Of a stretch of 64,000 bases of DNA, positions 36,488 to 47,622 are shown in pieces (position 1 is the stretch's first letter; each line of letters begins with the position of its first letter). Both the position numbers and the translations under genes were made by a program. The DNA comes from Pyrus communis (lineage: Eukaryota > Streptophyta > Magnoliopsida > Rosales > Rosaceae), in assembly GCF_963583255.1 (NCBI RefSeq), contig NC_084803.1, positions 21,612,428 through 21,676,427 of the forward strand. The letters are read 5' to 3'. Below the pieces are notes generated by a model that ran no database searches, had not been told where the DNA came from, and was given only the letters and a program-made list of their open reading frames with translations.

Positions 36488-39400
36488 TTACTGAGCCTTA
36501 GTGTCACAAGGCAAGACACCATTCTTTACATGGTGTGTTTCCACAACAGAATTCTGTGCCTCGAATTTGTCTTCATTGGAAAGAGTGCCAGTTACACTCT
36601 CCTCAAAAATCACTTCAGTAACCTTTGTGACTTTATCTACTATTAAAACACTACCCTCTTCAGCACCTTCACGAAATTGATCAGATAGCACTGATACATG
36701 CTGTTCCTCTAGCACTTTTTCCTGAGTTGATGCAACACTGAAGCCAAAATACATATATGACTCGGTTTAAATTTTCTCAAACAATTGAGGTAGATGAAAT
36801 GATGAATTATTAAGGTACTTTTACCAGAGATACTGGCAAAAGACAGTAAAGAGTTTAAGTGTTATACCAGTGGCTAATGGCATGTTCTGAGGAGTTCACA
36901 ATGGCATCCTGCTGTTGCCTCCTTTTCTTAACATTCTGCCTAGGCTCAAGTACTGGATCAAAACAGCCATTGGATGATGATTTGTCCACTCTTCTCTTTC
37001 TTCCTCCCTTGAAGACTTGTTCAGAGACTACAGGGTCACAACTTTCACCATCAACTTCCTTAATTTCAGAATCCTTTGTTCCATTTCCAATGTCACCAAC
37101 AAAGGGAACTTCAACAATAACCGTTGGTCCACCCAATGCACTCTGTCTCTTGCTGGAAGATGCAGGTGAACTGCCATTTCCCATGTACCCATGCCCATCA
37201 TATTTACTTGATGTTTCTACCTGTTCAGTTACCGTCAAGTTTGTTTTTCCCTGAGAAATCTCATGGCTTTCTTCAAATTCCAATTGTTGCTTCTCAGAAG
37301 AGTTTTTAGAGAACAATTCCGTGCAACGTCTTAACCACGAGAAACGAGCAGAACTGGAAGGAGACAACCCTGTCTTTAGCATGGATGGGTTGCTAATGTT
37401 GGCAGCATTTACTTCATTATGTGAATTAACATCGGTGTCTCGTCCAGAAGTTGTCTGCTTCAAATATCGTCTAGAAGTTTTCCGGCTGCGAGGCCCCAAA
37501 TTAGATTGTTGCATCTCAGCCACAGATGCACTATCTAAAGCAGCCTTCAAATGTTCCAGTTCCTCCAGGTGTTGGATATGACCAAGAATCTCTTCTCTAT
37601 CAGCATGCAATAATTCCCTCTGTTCTTTTAGTTTCTCCCTCTGAACCTTCAGTTCCTCAATCGAATTATTTAGCTCTGCCCATTCACGATCCCTTCGCTC
37701 ACGATCCAAATTTATCTCTATTCTCTCAGACTCGAGCTTTTTCCTTTCTAGAGCAACCTGCTCTCTCTCTTTTGCTGCTTCTTCCTTAAGGGAGCTGATA
37801 TTTTGAACTTCATTTTTCTTTTCTTGCTCAAAGGCAATCTCCTTTTCCTTCAACGAACATTCCAACTCTTCATGTTTTTTATCTATACAGTTTTCCAACT
37901 CTCCCTTCCGTATCTCAATTTCCAGTAAGAAATCTTCACGCTCCTTCTGCATCTTACTGAACCACTCAGTACGCTCATGGACCATCTTCATCATGAAGTC
38001 CTCCCGCTCACTAACAAGTGATTCCACATCCCGTTTGTGCTGATCTCGCATTTCATCCTTCTCCCGCCTCAGGTTGTCATGCTCATCCTTGATAAATTTT
38101 GAGAACGCCAACCTCTCCTCTGATACACGCTCCGCTTCCTTACGCAGTTCTTCTCTCTTTTCATCAATCAATTCCCACTCAGATTCAAACTTGGCTTTCT
38201 CTATAGCCAATTCATCTGCCTCCGCCATCAACTCTAGCTTTTGAGCCCTGATTAAATCTATTTCTTCTTTAAGCTTCATCTCAAGATCCGATAGCTCACT
38301 TGTTTCAGATTTCAAAAGCTCAAACCTCTCCCTAGCACAATCAAGTTGTTTCCTTTTTTCTTCAAGTGAATCCAAGGACCTTTGAAGTTCTAGCTTCATT
38401 TTGATAATTTCTTCCTTTTCTCTTTGCAAAATACCACTATTCATCTCAAACTCCTTCTCAGCCTCTCTTAAAGTTTTTTCTTTCTCGCCAACAAGACTTG
38501 ACATGCCTGTCACTTCTTTCTCCCTATCCACCAATGCCCTCAATTGAACTTCCAATTCATGCTCCCTTTCACGCAGTAGGTCATCCCGTTGATTGAGATC
38601 CACCTCCCTCAACTCCCAAGCCCGTCTCTTGGCCTCAATTTCATCTTCAAATGATTTCCGCTTGATGTCCAGCTCCGTTTCAAATTCAGATTTCTTTTTC
38701 CTCAAATCAGCTTCGTGACTTGCTATGGCTTTCTTAATCACATCCTGGACCATCCATATAAGACTGAGGTTAAGAAAGAATTAACAGATATTAAGTCAAC
38801 ATCAGAACAAATTTAACAGGAACTAGAATATTAAATTACTCACAGATTCCTTGCTCACAAGTTTTTCCTGCAAAGCAAGTATCTCTTGCTCTTTTTTGTT
38901 CAAAAGAGCTTCTCTTCCAGTCAAAGCCTGCAATCAATCAAAACAGAATCACATTAGTGAAGATTTCAATAAACAAATAACATTCGGATTGGGAAAAGAA
39001 TTTAAAAATGTGAACCTCCTCTCTATTAACAAGGGAAGCCTCAGTCAGATCAAGATTCAATTTCCCATCATTTAGGGCTCTACGCTCCTTCTCAATATTT
39101 TCTTTTACATCTTCTAACTCTTTTTCAAGTCGATTCAGTTCCTGAGATCGACCAAATATGAAATCCTCCCTTTGGTTAAGCAGAGCTTGTGCATCAAGTA
39201 ATCTGTCTTGTTCTTGCTGCACGGATTTCTGCCTTTCACTTAAAGATTGTCTCTCAAGGCTTATCTCTTTCTCTTTTGTTTCACAACTACAAAATCAAAA
39301 GAAAATCAAAATCAATAAAGTCCCAAAAAAATATTTCTACTGATGTTATGCATAGAATACACAGAAATCGTGTATTGAGCTAGCCTGCCTTGAACAGCAG

Positions 39401-41162
39401 TCACCTAAAGGACCTACGTTGAGGGATAGGTGGGGGACAATGCATTTAATGGCAAGATTTAATACAACTACTGAACTAATAATTCATTTTAAGTGAATCC
39501 ATCCCTTGATGCATTTTTCCTCACTTGTCCCTCATTCAAGCCCTGCAAATGAGAATTTGTCTGAGGTGTATTTATCTGACAGGTGATGGTAAAGCTGACA
39601 GATTCTAAGATTTAGAACAAGTTAATCATTATTTTAAAAATAACTTAAAACACATACTCCGTCTTGAAGGCCAGAATGTTCCTCCTAAGATCATCTTCAC
39701 GAGCTTCGACTTCTTGCATCTTTCTTTCAGCTATACGGTGAAAACGACAAGCTTCTGCTTGCAAAGATTCCACTGCATGCAGCTTTCCCTCAGCATCAGT
39801 GAATTTCTTCTGAGCCTCCTCCACCATATTTCGTGCTTCAGCCAATTTACAGTCAGCTGCAACCTTTGTTTCAGCAGATTCTGCACGCAGCTCATGCATC
39901 GCCTTCTCAATCTACATTTCCATGCAAGAACATGTTATCATCACATGCAAATGAAGGAGATGGTTACCATAAAGATTCTCAGTCGAAAGCTTACACTAGC
40001 TATACACTCTTCCTTGACCCCTACTGTCTTTTTTAGGCACTCCTCCCGTTTCCTTGCATCAGCCAAAGCAGATAAATGTGCAGCTTGATCACGCTTATGC
40101 AGAAGTTCAGCTGTCTCGGCAGATGCTTTAATTTGATCATAATTGGATGCCAACTCCTTTCTTTCCAATATGAGAAGGCCCATGTGGTGTTGGTGGTCGA
40201 AAATCTAAATTAAACTAAACTGGTCAGCAAAACAACAAAAAGAAAATTTTCTACCACACAAAAAAATATATGAACAACATATTCAAGTTTCTCTCTTCAA
40301 AAAAAAAAAAAAAATTAAAGAACATCCCCACCACTAAAAGTAATACCACAAAAAAGACTCAATGTAGAATACATACTTTCCTAGGAAAAAAAAAAAAAAA
40401 TTTCTGATCCATTCATTATAATGGTTTTCTGTGGTCCAAGTAGAAAATGATAGAAATTGATATCAATAGAAGCCACGGACTTATGTCATTTCTTCTTCGG
40501 ATCAAATAGAATAGTTTTCTTATCAGGACTCATTGTATACATACCAACATGTCCGAGCACATTCTATTACGATATTCATTTTCTGAGACAAATCAAACCT
40601 CACTAGAAAGGATATAAGTTTTTTTTTTTACTATTTCATTTATCTATCTCCAACCTCTACCAGCCATAGAATCAAATCGAATCAAACAGAGAAACTAACA
40701 AGAAATTCATCTATATAAAAAATTGAACTCAACCTCCTATTTGGGCAAATTGTATTCCTTATTTAAAATTAAAAAAATTTGAATTCCGTTAAGTTCCAAA
40801 TCCTACATTCGGCTAATACACACCTCCCACAAACTATATCCAAAAAATTCAACTAAACAAAATACCCACGGTTGGAATTAGAGAGTAGAATTCAAAAATT
40901 CAAGTTTCAAAACACAAAATTCAAAATTTTACAGAGTTGAGAAAGCAACCTCGGCTTCAAGCTTCGCAATATACGTGATGAGCGCCGCCTTGTCCCTCCG
41001 CTTAATCGATTCTTCGTCAAAGCCGGCTTCTTTAAGGTGCTTCCAGATCGTTTCATCACTTACGGGGCCAGGACTCTGCAAAATCCTAGAGCCCGGAGTT
41101 ATTGAGAGAGCTCTGCCGGAACTCGGCGTCCTCCCGAAGGGTTCCGACTGTGGAGACGCCAT
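36488..41162 (-). CDS. CRWN4: CROWDED NUCLEI 4-like nuclear lamina coiled-coil protein
   Basis: Plant lamin analogue at the nuclear periphery that sets nuclear size, shape and heterochromatin position. Coding exons: 41162-40950, 40204-39995, 39911-39658, 39286-39016, 38927-38844, 38744-36868 (1877 bp), 36737-36488; about 1052 aa, close to Arabidopsis CRWN4. The start is MASPQSEPFGRTPSSGRA. The conserved head has TPGSRIL, IWKHLKEAGFDEESIKRRDK and HHMGLLILERKE. Residues ~70-770 are almost unbroken heptad coiled coil rich in E/K/R. Conserved blocks include RRAWELREVDL, MKLELQRSLDSLEEKRKQ and DRERRDREWAELNNS. The tail carries FSWLRRCTELFSK and basic clusters GRKRRVDK and KKRRQQQ that could be nuclear localisation signals. 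CRWN4 rather than CRWN1 is chosen from the SITPGSRIL head and the FSWLRRC tail motif. The very last coding part may be altered (see findings). Confidence 0.92.
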
Positions 41163-41450
41163 TACGACGTCGGATCACCGGTTCAGTACCACGAAACGAA
41201 ACCCTAGATTCTCTCTCAGCACCTTTTGATCTCCCACTCCTCGGCTTTTTCTTGAACTTTCTCTCTCCTCACTCACTCTCTCTCTCGCTTTCTCGAAGTT
41301 CTTTCTTCTTCCTCTCTCTTTATCTCTCTCTCCTCTCTGTGCTTTTTGGATGCCTTTGTCCTGTGCGTTGGGTGAGCATTTTACTCGTTGGACTGAGTTG
41401 GGTGAGCTTTTGTATGATAGGAGAGGCGACGTCGTTTAAGAGGGTATGGT
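41163..41450 (-). promoter_or_regulatory. 5' UTR/promoter of the CRWN4-like gene, CT-rich on the plus strand
   Basis: 41260-41340 is a broken TC tract on the plus strand, giving a GA-rich leader on the gene strand, as in the BCAT leader. No clear TATA box. Confidence 0.35.
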
Positions 41451-41624
41451 AATTAAGCCGCCTTTTAATTCTCGGATTAGCGGCACAAATTGTGAATTAA
41501 AATTCAATTTACTTCTGGGAATGCGACGTGCGAGACGGGATCCCACTCTTCCATAAAAGCTAACTGGAGTCAACTTTCCACGTCATCAATTTGGTAAAAT
41601 CTTATTTAATTTGGAGTTTCAACG

Positions 41625-41762
41625 ATTTTTTTTAACTATCTACACTAGCCTCGCAATGAACTAGCACTAATGTGATTCAAATTCGTTTTTGGTGAGATAT
41701 CGAACCTAAAACTTATAACTTACAAGTGAATAAGAATATCACTGAATTGTAGTACTAAGTGG
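41625..41762 (-). mobile_element. tRNA-like SINE, minus strand
   Basis: The reverse complement begins CCACTTAGTACTACAATTCAG, has box-B-like TTTTAGGTTCGATATCTC, then AGTGCTAGTTCATTGCGAGG and an A tail (T run at about 41627-41633). It is diverged from the plus-strand copy next to it. Confidence 0.7.
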
Positions 41763-41842
41763 CTAGATTTTCAACATTTAGTAGAAAAGGACAAAAAATG
41801 AATCGAAAATCAAATTGACAAATTTAATATAGAAGGTATTCC

Positions 41843-42013
41843 GTCACTCAGTACTACGGTCTGGTGGTATTCCTCTTCACTTGGAAGTAAGAGGTCTTAG
41901 ATTCGAATCACATGAATGATGAATTCAATACCAAATTAGGCTGTCTATTATGTGGTTTAACCGAACTTTCCTTCTTCTTAATATAAAAATATTGATGTAC
42001 TCAAAAAAAAAAA
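41843..42013 (+). mobile_element. tRNA-like SINE, plus strand
   Basis: cactcagtactacggtctgg and tggtattcctcttcacttgg (box A area), aggtcttagattcgaatcac (box B area), then a 3' body ending in an A run at 42002-42012. Same family as 41625-41762, 80 bp away and in opposite orientation. Confidence 0.75.
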
Positions 42014-43341
42014 TATATATATAGAAGATATTCCACCACAATTGATGACAGACTAATTTTTCTCTCTATGTAACCCTACACCACTTGAGACTGCAACATA
42101 TTTTTAGCACTCATATCAACTGCTAAAATAGTGTTGATAAACCAATAAATATATGCGTAGAAGGTAAAACTCAAATTGAATGTCTAAATCTTTGTTTGCT
42201 TTCTAATATACTAACACCTCGAGTTCACGAATTTAGTATGTAATGTCAGTAGAAAGAATGGGGGGCTCTAGGGTTTATGTGTAAGATTGATTGGGGAAAG
42301 GAAATAAATTAGGAGTATTTAGAGAAAACTAGCCTCTCCACATGCGCGAGAGGTTTTTTTTCTTAATCACGAGCGATACGCGCTTCTAAAAATATGTTGA
42401 GTTAGTTGATACTTGATAGTAAACTCTGCTACATGTTAAACTTCTTGATTATCAATCTCTTTGTTTCTTTAGCTAACATGTCTTCCTAAATGAAAGAAGG
42501 TGAATGATAATAAAAGTTATCGAATTTATCTCGTTGTTTGAGGTTATCTCGTTGAATATTTCTTTGTAATGCAAAGCTTGTATAAGTATATACTGAATTT
42601 TTCTTTGTGAATGAATTTGATTTTAATTGTAACAAATTCAAGTTACAATGAACAACTTTTGTCATTAAATAGTCTACAAAGATAAATTTATGCCCAAAAT
42701 GAAATTATGAAATGAGATTCACTACTTTCCTAGGAATACATTGAAGTAATACTTCCAGAGCCTCATGTGATCCCTCAGCGCCTCAATCCTTCTTCGTAAA
42801 TATGCAAAGGAAAAAGTATAAGCCGCATAACCATATTAGTGAAAACAATAATAGAATAAATATGTTATTGTATTACAACATTACATAATTACATGTTTTG
42901 GGAGAGAAATCGAGTAATAGGAATCAGAGGTAGCAAAAAAACATACGACAATAAATATGAGCAGCAATTACAGTTACAACAGACCTCTTGTCTAATTTTC
43001 ATACTTTTGTTCTTAAAAAAACATGATGCATGTACAGAAAAATAGTTTAGTGAACATCAGCGAAGTTGTGAAATGAATACCAAACATGTATGACAATCCT
43101 ATTTTCATCATTGAAAAACAACTGAACAAAAAATTTAAAGGAATGAAACTCGAACAAAACAAAAGATGTTCTACAAAGTCTTTAAATAAAAGCATGATTG
43201 ATATTATCATTAAGACTTTGAGGATGTCACGTCCTGCGAACCAAAAGTGAAAAGTTATCAAGAAATGAAAATTAAACCAAAGAATTATCAAGAAAATTAA
43301 GGAAAATTAAGCAGGCACTATTTATATCAAATTAAGGAAAA
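42014..43341. other. Intergenic, no gene seen
   Basis: AT-rich. Open frame 43013-43291 (minus) is Phe/Ile-rich and looks like composition only. Confidence 0.4.
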
Positions 43342-43344
43342 TTA

Positions 43345-43631
43345 GGTATCGTTTGGTATGCAGACGGGACGGGACAGGACGGAACGGAACGGAGCGAGAT
43401 CAAAGATGCCCTCGGATGGAAACAAGGAGGAAGAAGAAGGAGACGGAGATGTTATAATTTTGTGTTCCACGGATGTGGAACGAGTCGTTCCAGGGGGGTG
43501 AGGTGGAACGAAAATTCACCCAAAACTCGTCCCGTGGAACAGCTCGTTCCACCCGTTTTAGGCGCACCAAACGTGGGACGGAACGCCTTGTCCCACTCTG
43601 TTCCGTCCCGTCCCACGTACCAGACGGTACC
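43345..43631. mobile_element. Tourist-like MITE
   Basis: The 287-bp unit has terminal inverted repeats (left GGTATCGTTTGGTATGCAGA, right reverse complement GGTACCGTCTGGTACGTGGG) running into GGGACGGGAC-type repeats on both sides. The flanks are TTA (43342-43344 and 43632-43634), typical of PIF/Harbinger-mobilised MITEs. It has no coding capacity and could fold into a long hairpin. Confidence 0.8.
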
Positions 43632-43645
43632 TTAATGAATATTAA

Positions 43646-44110
43646 GCAGGTCACTTTTGGCTTGGAAGTTGGTGATTGGGTACGCTTGAATAAAGTATCA
43701 CTCACCAGCAGGTATTCTTCATTCCATTACTCGTGATGGTAATGTAGCCGTGGGATTTATAGGGTTGGAAACTCTTTGGAAGGGGAATTATTCACAGTTT
43801 CAGATGGCAGAGTCCTATTGTCAGGCTGAAAGCTAATGTATTGAGCCCTCGATTTGAATGTCCTCGTAAGAGGAGAGGGACGTGGGCTACTGGGGAAGTA
43901 TAATGGATCCTGCCACATAGGTGTCTTGGTGTCAAGTTCCCAGGAATGCTGACCTTTGTGGAAGAGAACTTTACCTTTGTAGATGATCCTGCTGAAGTGG
44001 AATTGGTTACGTTTGATGCTTGTCTAGGATTTGTGAAGAAGTACCAACATTTTGAGGATTTTCATTGGGCAGTGAGAGAAAGATTGAAAACAATTAGCAA
44101 CTTAGAAAGA
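43646..44110 (+). pseudogene. Fragment like the C-terminal repeats of KEG (KEEP ON GOING) E3 ligase
   Basis: Frames read FGLEVGDWVRLN, VAVGFIGLETLWKGNYS, VRLKANVLSPRFE, CLGVKFPGMLTFVEENFTF and DDPAEVELVTFDACLGFVKK, then YQHFEDFHWAVRERL. The repeated (V/I)GDWVR and DPAEVE units are the style of the mind-bomb/KEG repeats found only in KEG-type proteins. The ankyrin, RING and kinase parts are absent, and there are stops and frameshifts. An acceptor-like attaagcag precedes the first block, which favours a copied genomic piece over a retrocopy. The KEG assignment rests on motif memory and is moderate. Confidence 0.5.
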
Positions 44111-44678
44111 GAAAAGACTTACCAAAATATGAATGAAAAGTTAAACATCAAAATCACCTTCCCAATTCAATCCCAAAAGGATATATGATAAAAAAGACAG
44201 CAACAATAGAAACGAAAATACCACTCAAACACCCAATAGCATTGGGATCCTTTGTAAATGGGTTGAAAGCCTCATCACCTCTTTATGCTGCAATTCAAAA
44301 AAGCACGATCAAATCTCGGAATTGAGTAGCAATAGAAGAATCTAGTGGGCTAAAAAAAATTCCCAAATAAATTTAAAAAAAAAAGTAAACAAAAATAATA
44401 TTTGAATACGTGAGATGATTAAAGAACTAATGGAGGAAGAAAATGGATGAGCTTTATGCTGGCTACAGGTTAAGAGGGATGAGTGAAGTTTGATTCAAAC
44501 TGTAACTGGCACGGGCAGTTGTGAAAGAGTGGGAACGTGCTGTAGTAGTTGTGAAAGAGTGAGAACGTGTTATAGTGCGTTTCAGATTATATCTCAACTC
44601 AACTCGATAATTGCTTTTATCAAACTACCCTTCGGGATGATGCGTTTTGGTTTTTTTACTAGTTTGTCCTTATTTTCT

Positions 44679-44680
<2 letters not shown>

Positions 44681-44714
<34 letters not shown>
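44681..44714. repeat. Long poly(T) tract
   Basis: About 34 consecutive T. Possibly the remnant A tail of a minus-strand retroposon, but no body was recognised. Confidence 0.8.
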
Positions 44715-44715
<1 letters not shown>

Positions 44716-44794
44716 GGTTTGATTGTGAAGAAAACAAAGGGGCTTTTTTGGCATTTTGAAATGCTTCACCTAGTTGGGTTTCTCCCTTTATCTA

Positions 44795-45111
44795 TCTATA
44801 CTATTAAGAGAATCTCTACTAATTAATAAAACACTCATTTGTCAACAAAAAACCTATGAAATTACCAGTTTAACCCTTTAATTAAAACAGAACATGAATA
44901 AGAAATATGGGGCAGAAATGTAACTTCACACAATCAAATTTTACTGTTTTTTTTTTCAAAGCCTCAACTATATGTAATCCTAACATATCTCTAATTAAAA
45001 AAAAAAAATTCTCACTCCCACATGTTCTATCACTCTCTTCCTCTCTCTTTCTATTTCAAAAACAAAAATAAAAATTTTTTCTCACATACTTTGTGTGTGC
45101 CCATATGCTAG
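44795..45111 (+). mobile_element. Helitron-like non-autonomous element 1
   Basis: Begins TCTATACTATTAAGAG after an A. Ends with the hairpin CACATAC-TTT-GTGTGTG (near 45083) followed by CCATATGCTAG before a T, so it has the TC...CTAG ends, 3' hairpin and A/T host site expected of Helitrons. No coding sequence. Confidence 0.6.
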
Positions 45112-45442
45112 TCTATGCTATTAAGAGAACCCTCATTGTCAACTTTTTTCCCCTTTTTTCCTTATTTTGCCCTCACTTTTGATACACACTATCAACAAAA
45201 GAAGGGCAAAATAGTAATTTTGTACCTTTTGACAAAATGACAATCATATCCCTATTTTTCCTATTTTACTTTTTTTTTTTCCATAAAATGACAATCATAT
45301 ACTTATTTTTTCAATTTTACCCTCACTTTTGATACACAATATTTACATAGGAAGGACAAAACAATAATTATGTAATATTAGAAAAAAATATGCACTTATT
45401 AAGAGAAATTGTTCACACACACAAAGTGTGTGCTCCTATATA
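45112..45442 (+). mobile_element. Helitron-like non-autonomous element 2, directly abutting element 1
   Basis: Starts TCTATGCTATTAAGAG at the base after the end of element 1 and carries the hairpin CACACAC-AAA-GTGTGTG at about 45415-45431, followed by ctcctatatatag. A perfect CTRR end is not seen, so the right edge is approximate. Confidence 0.5.
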
Positions 45443-47622
45443 TAGATAAAGACTTTGTTCAATAAAGGGATTAAATGGTCTTCGATCATAAGTTCGAAGA
45501 GGATTATTCATGAACCTACCATTGAGCTTTCGAAAATCATCGGCAATGAGCCCTTTCAGTTGGATTTGCAGGTTATTTAGATGTCTGCAATCTACTTGTG
45601 CAAAAGTCTTTCAATTTGACTGATTGTGGGAGGTGTGTACCTTGTGGTGGTTAGGGTTCTATATGGTTGAGAGTATTAAACGACAATTGAGTAGGGTTAT
45701 TGGTTTTGATTCAATTGACTGAGGGCTGGAACTTGACTCGCCTGAATATGTTTACTGGTATTTGTATGCTTAATCACCAAAATGTAGTGACTCATGAAGG
45801 AAGTACTGGACCTTTTTTGTTTATGTGAAGCTAAAATGAATTTGGATAAGATCCCAAGGAACTTCTATGACAGGGTTTTTGATATGGTGTTTTGTTGTAA
45901 TCCCACTTAAAGGGCTGGTGGGTTATGCTTATTGGTGATTCCAATAATATTGTGGATGTGTCAAAAAAAAAAAGAGGAGGTTGTCAAAATACGATGACTT
46001 ACATGAAACATTTTATTAACTTCTTGAATAAGGGAAACCTCATATCGTTGAATGTGATGAGAGTTCCTTATGCTTGGTATAACGATCACTCTAACGGTAC
46101 TAGAATCTATGAAAAACTTGATCAAGGTATTGCTAACTTTTACTGGCTAACTAAGTCCTCTGATTACAATCTTCATAATTATCCGATTTATGGTTCTAAT
46201 CATGGCCACATTCTGTTAACCGACAACAGGATTAATGAAATTAAAAAATAGCCCTTTTTAAATTAGGAAAACTAATGAAAAGGGCTTCAAAACTTTGATT
46301 TTTAATGATAAGAACAAAATAAAGGGTAAAGTGAATAGTACCAAGATTGACTTTTTAGTGTAAAAATGTGGTTTTTTGTTAAAGTGAACAATACCGGAAG
46401 CTTTGCGTTAAAGTTCCCTTTTAAATTTGGAGCAATGTGGCTTCTTCTTCCCGAGTTCAAGCATTTTGTTAAAAATGCATGGCGTTGTAATGGGGAGTTT
46501 GCCCCAATTCATAAATTTAGGACATGTGCTGGTATTTTTAAGTATCTTGTGAAAAGCTAGAATAAAATAACGTTTGGTAATTTAAATGAACACAAGAAAA
46601 AGATCCTAAGTTCTCTTAGTGAGGTACAAGAAACGATTATGAAGAATCAAATCATTGATAGAGAGCTGCATGTGGAGAAGAAGCTTTAGTGATGAGCCAA
46701 AAATACTAAAACAGGAAGAAACCATGTCGGCACAAAAAGTCAAAGCCAATTGGCTACAACTAGGGCTAAAAATACAAGATATTTCCAAACGGGGGCACTA
46801 TTCGAAAAAAGAAAAGTGAAATGACAAGGGTTAAAGATAGTAGTGGTCTTTTTGTGGAACGATGGGATTGATTAGAACAAGATTTTGTTCAAAATTTCAA
46901 ATTGTGTTTGTGATAGCCCCTCTACCCCCACCTATAGCAAATATTGCTTCCATGGCTGACATTATCACCCCTTTTATTTACAATCATCATGATGATCAAT
47001 TACTAAAGACTGTCGAGGATAAGGAAATTTAAGAGGAGGTTAAAAGCATTGGTGCTTTGAAAGCTCTTAGTCTAGATGGAATTAGTGCAAGTTTTTCCAT
47101 GAATGTTGGGATACAATCAAAGATTCGGTTGTCCCAATGATTAAGGATTTCTTTGAGAAGAATTCAAGCTTAAGGCTTATTAATCACAATAACATTGCTC
47201 TTATCCCAAAGTGGAAAACCTTGAACTAGTAAATATTTATAGGCCTATAAGTCTTTGTAATGTTAGTTATAAGATAATTACCAAAGTTATTATTAAGAGA
47301 TCGAACTTCTTCTTGATCTTTGTATTTCGGGTAATTAAGGGGCTTTTGCTCCTAGAGTTTTATTCATGATAATATTCTCATTGCTTATGAGATGTTATTC
47401 AATTTTAAAAGCAAAGAAAGGTAGGATGGGAGTGATGGGGATTAAATTGGATTTGGAGAAAACATATAATTATCGAAATTGGGAGTTCATTAGGTATGTT
47501 CATCACGTATGTCCTTCTTAGATTCGGTTTTGAGAAAATGTGGGTGAACCTGATTATGGAACGTATTTCATGTATCTCTTTCTTGATTGTGATAAATGGC
47601 TCTACTCACGGTTACTTTTACT

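Noticed and set aside
36859..37789. Several plus-strand open frames opposite the CRWN4-like gene
   Set aside because: They are shadows of the long coiled-coil exon; the minus frame has clear family motifs.
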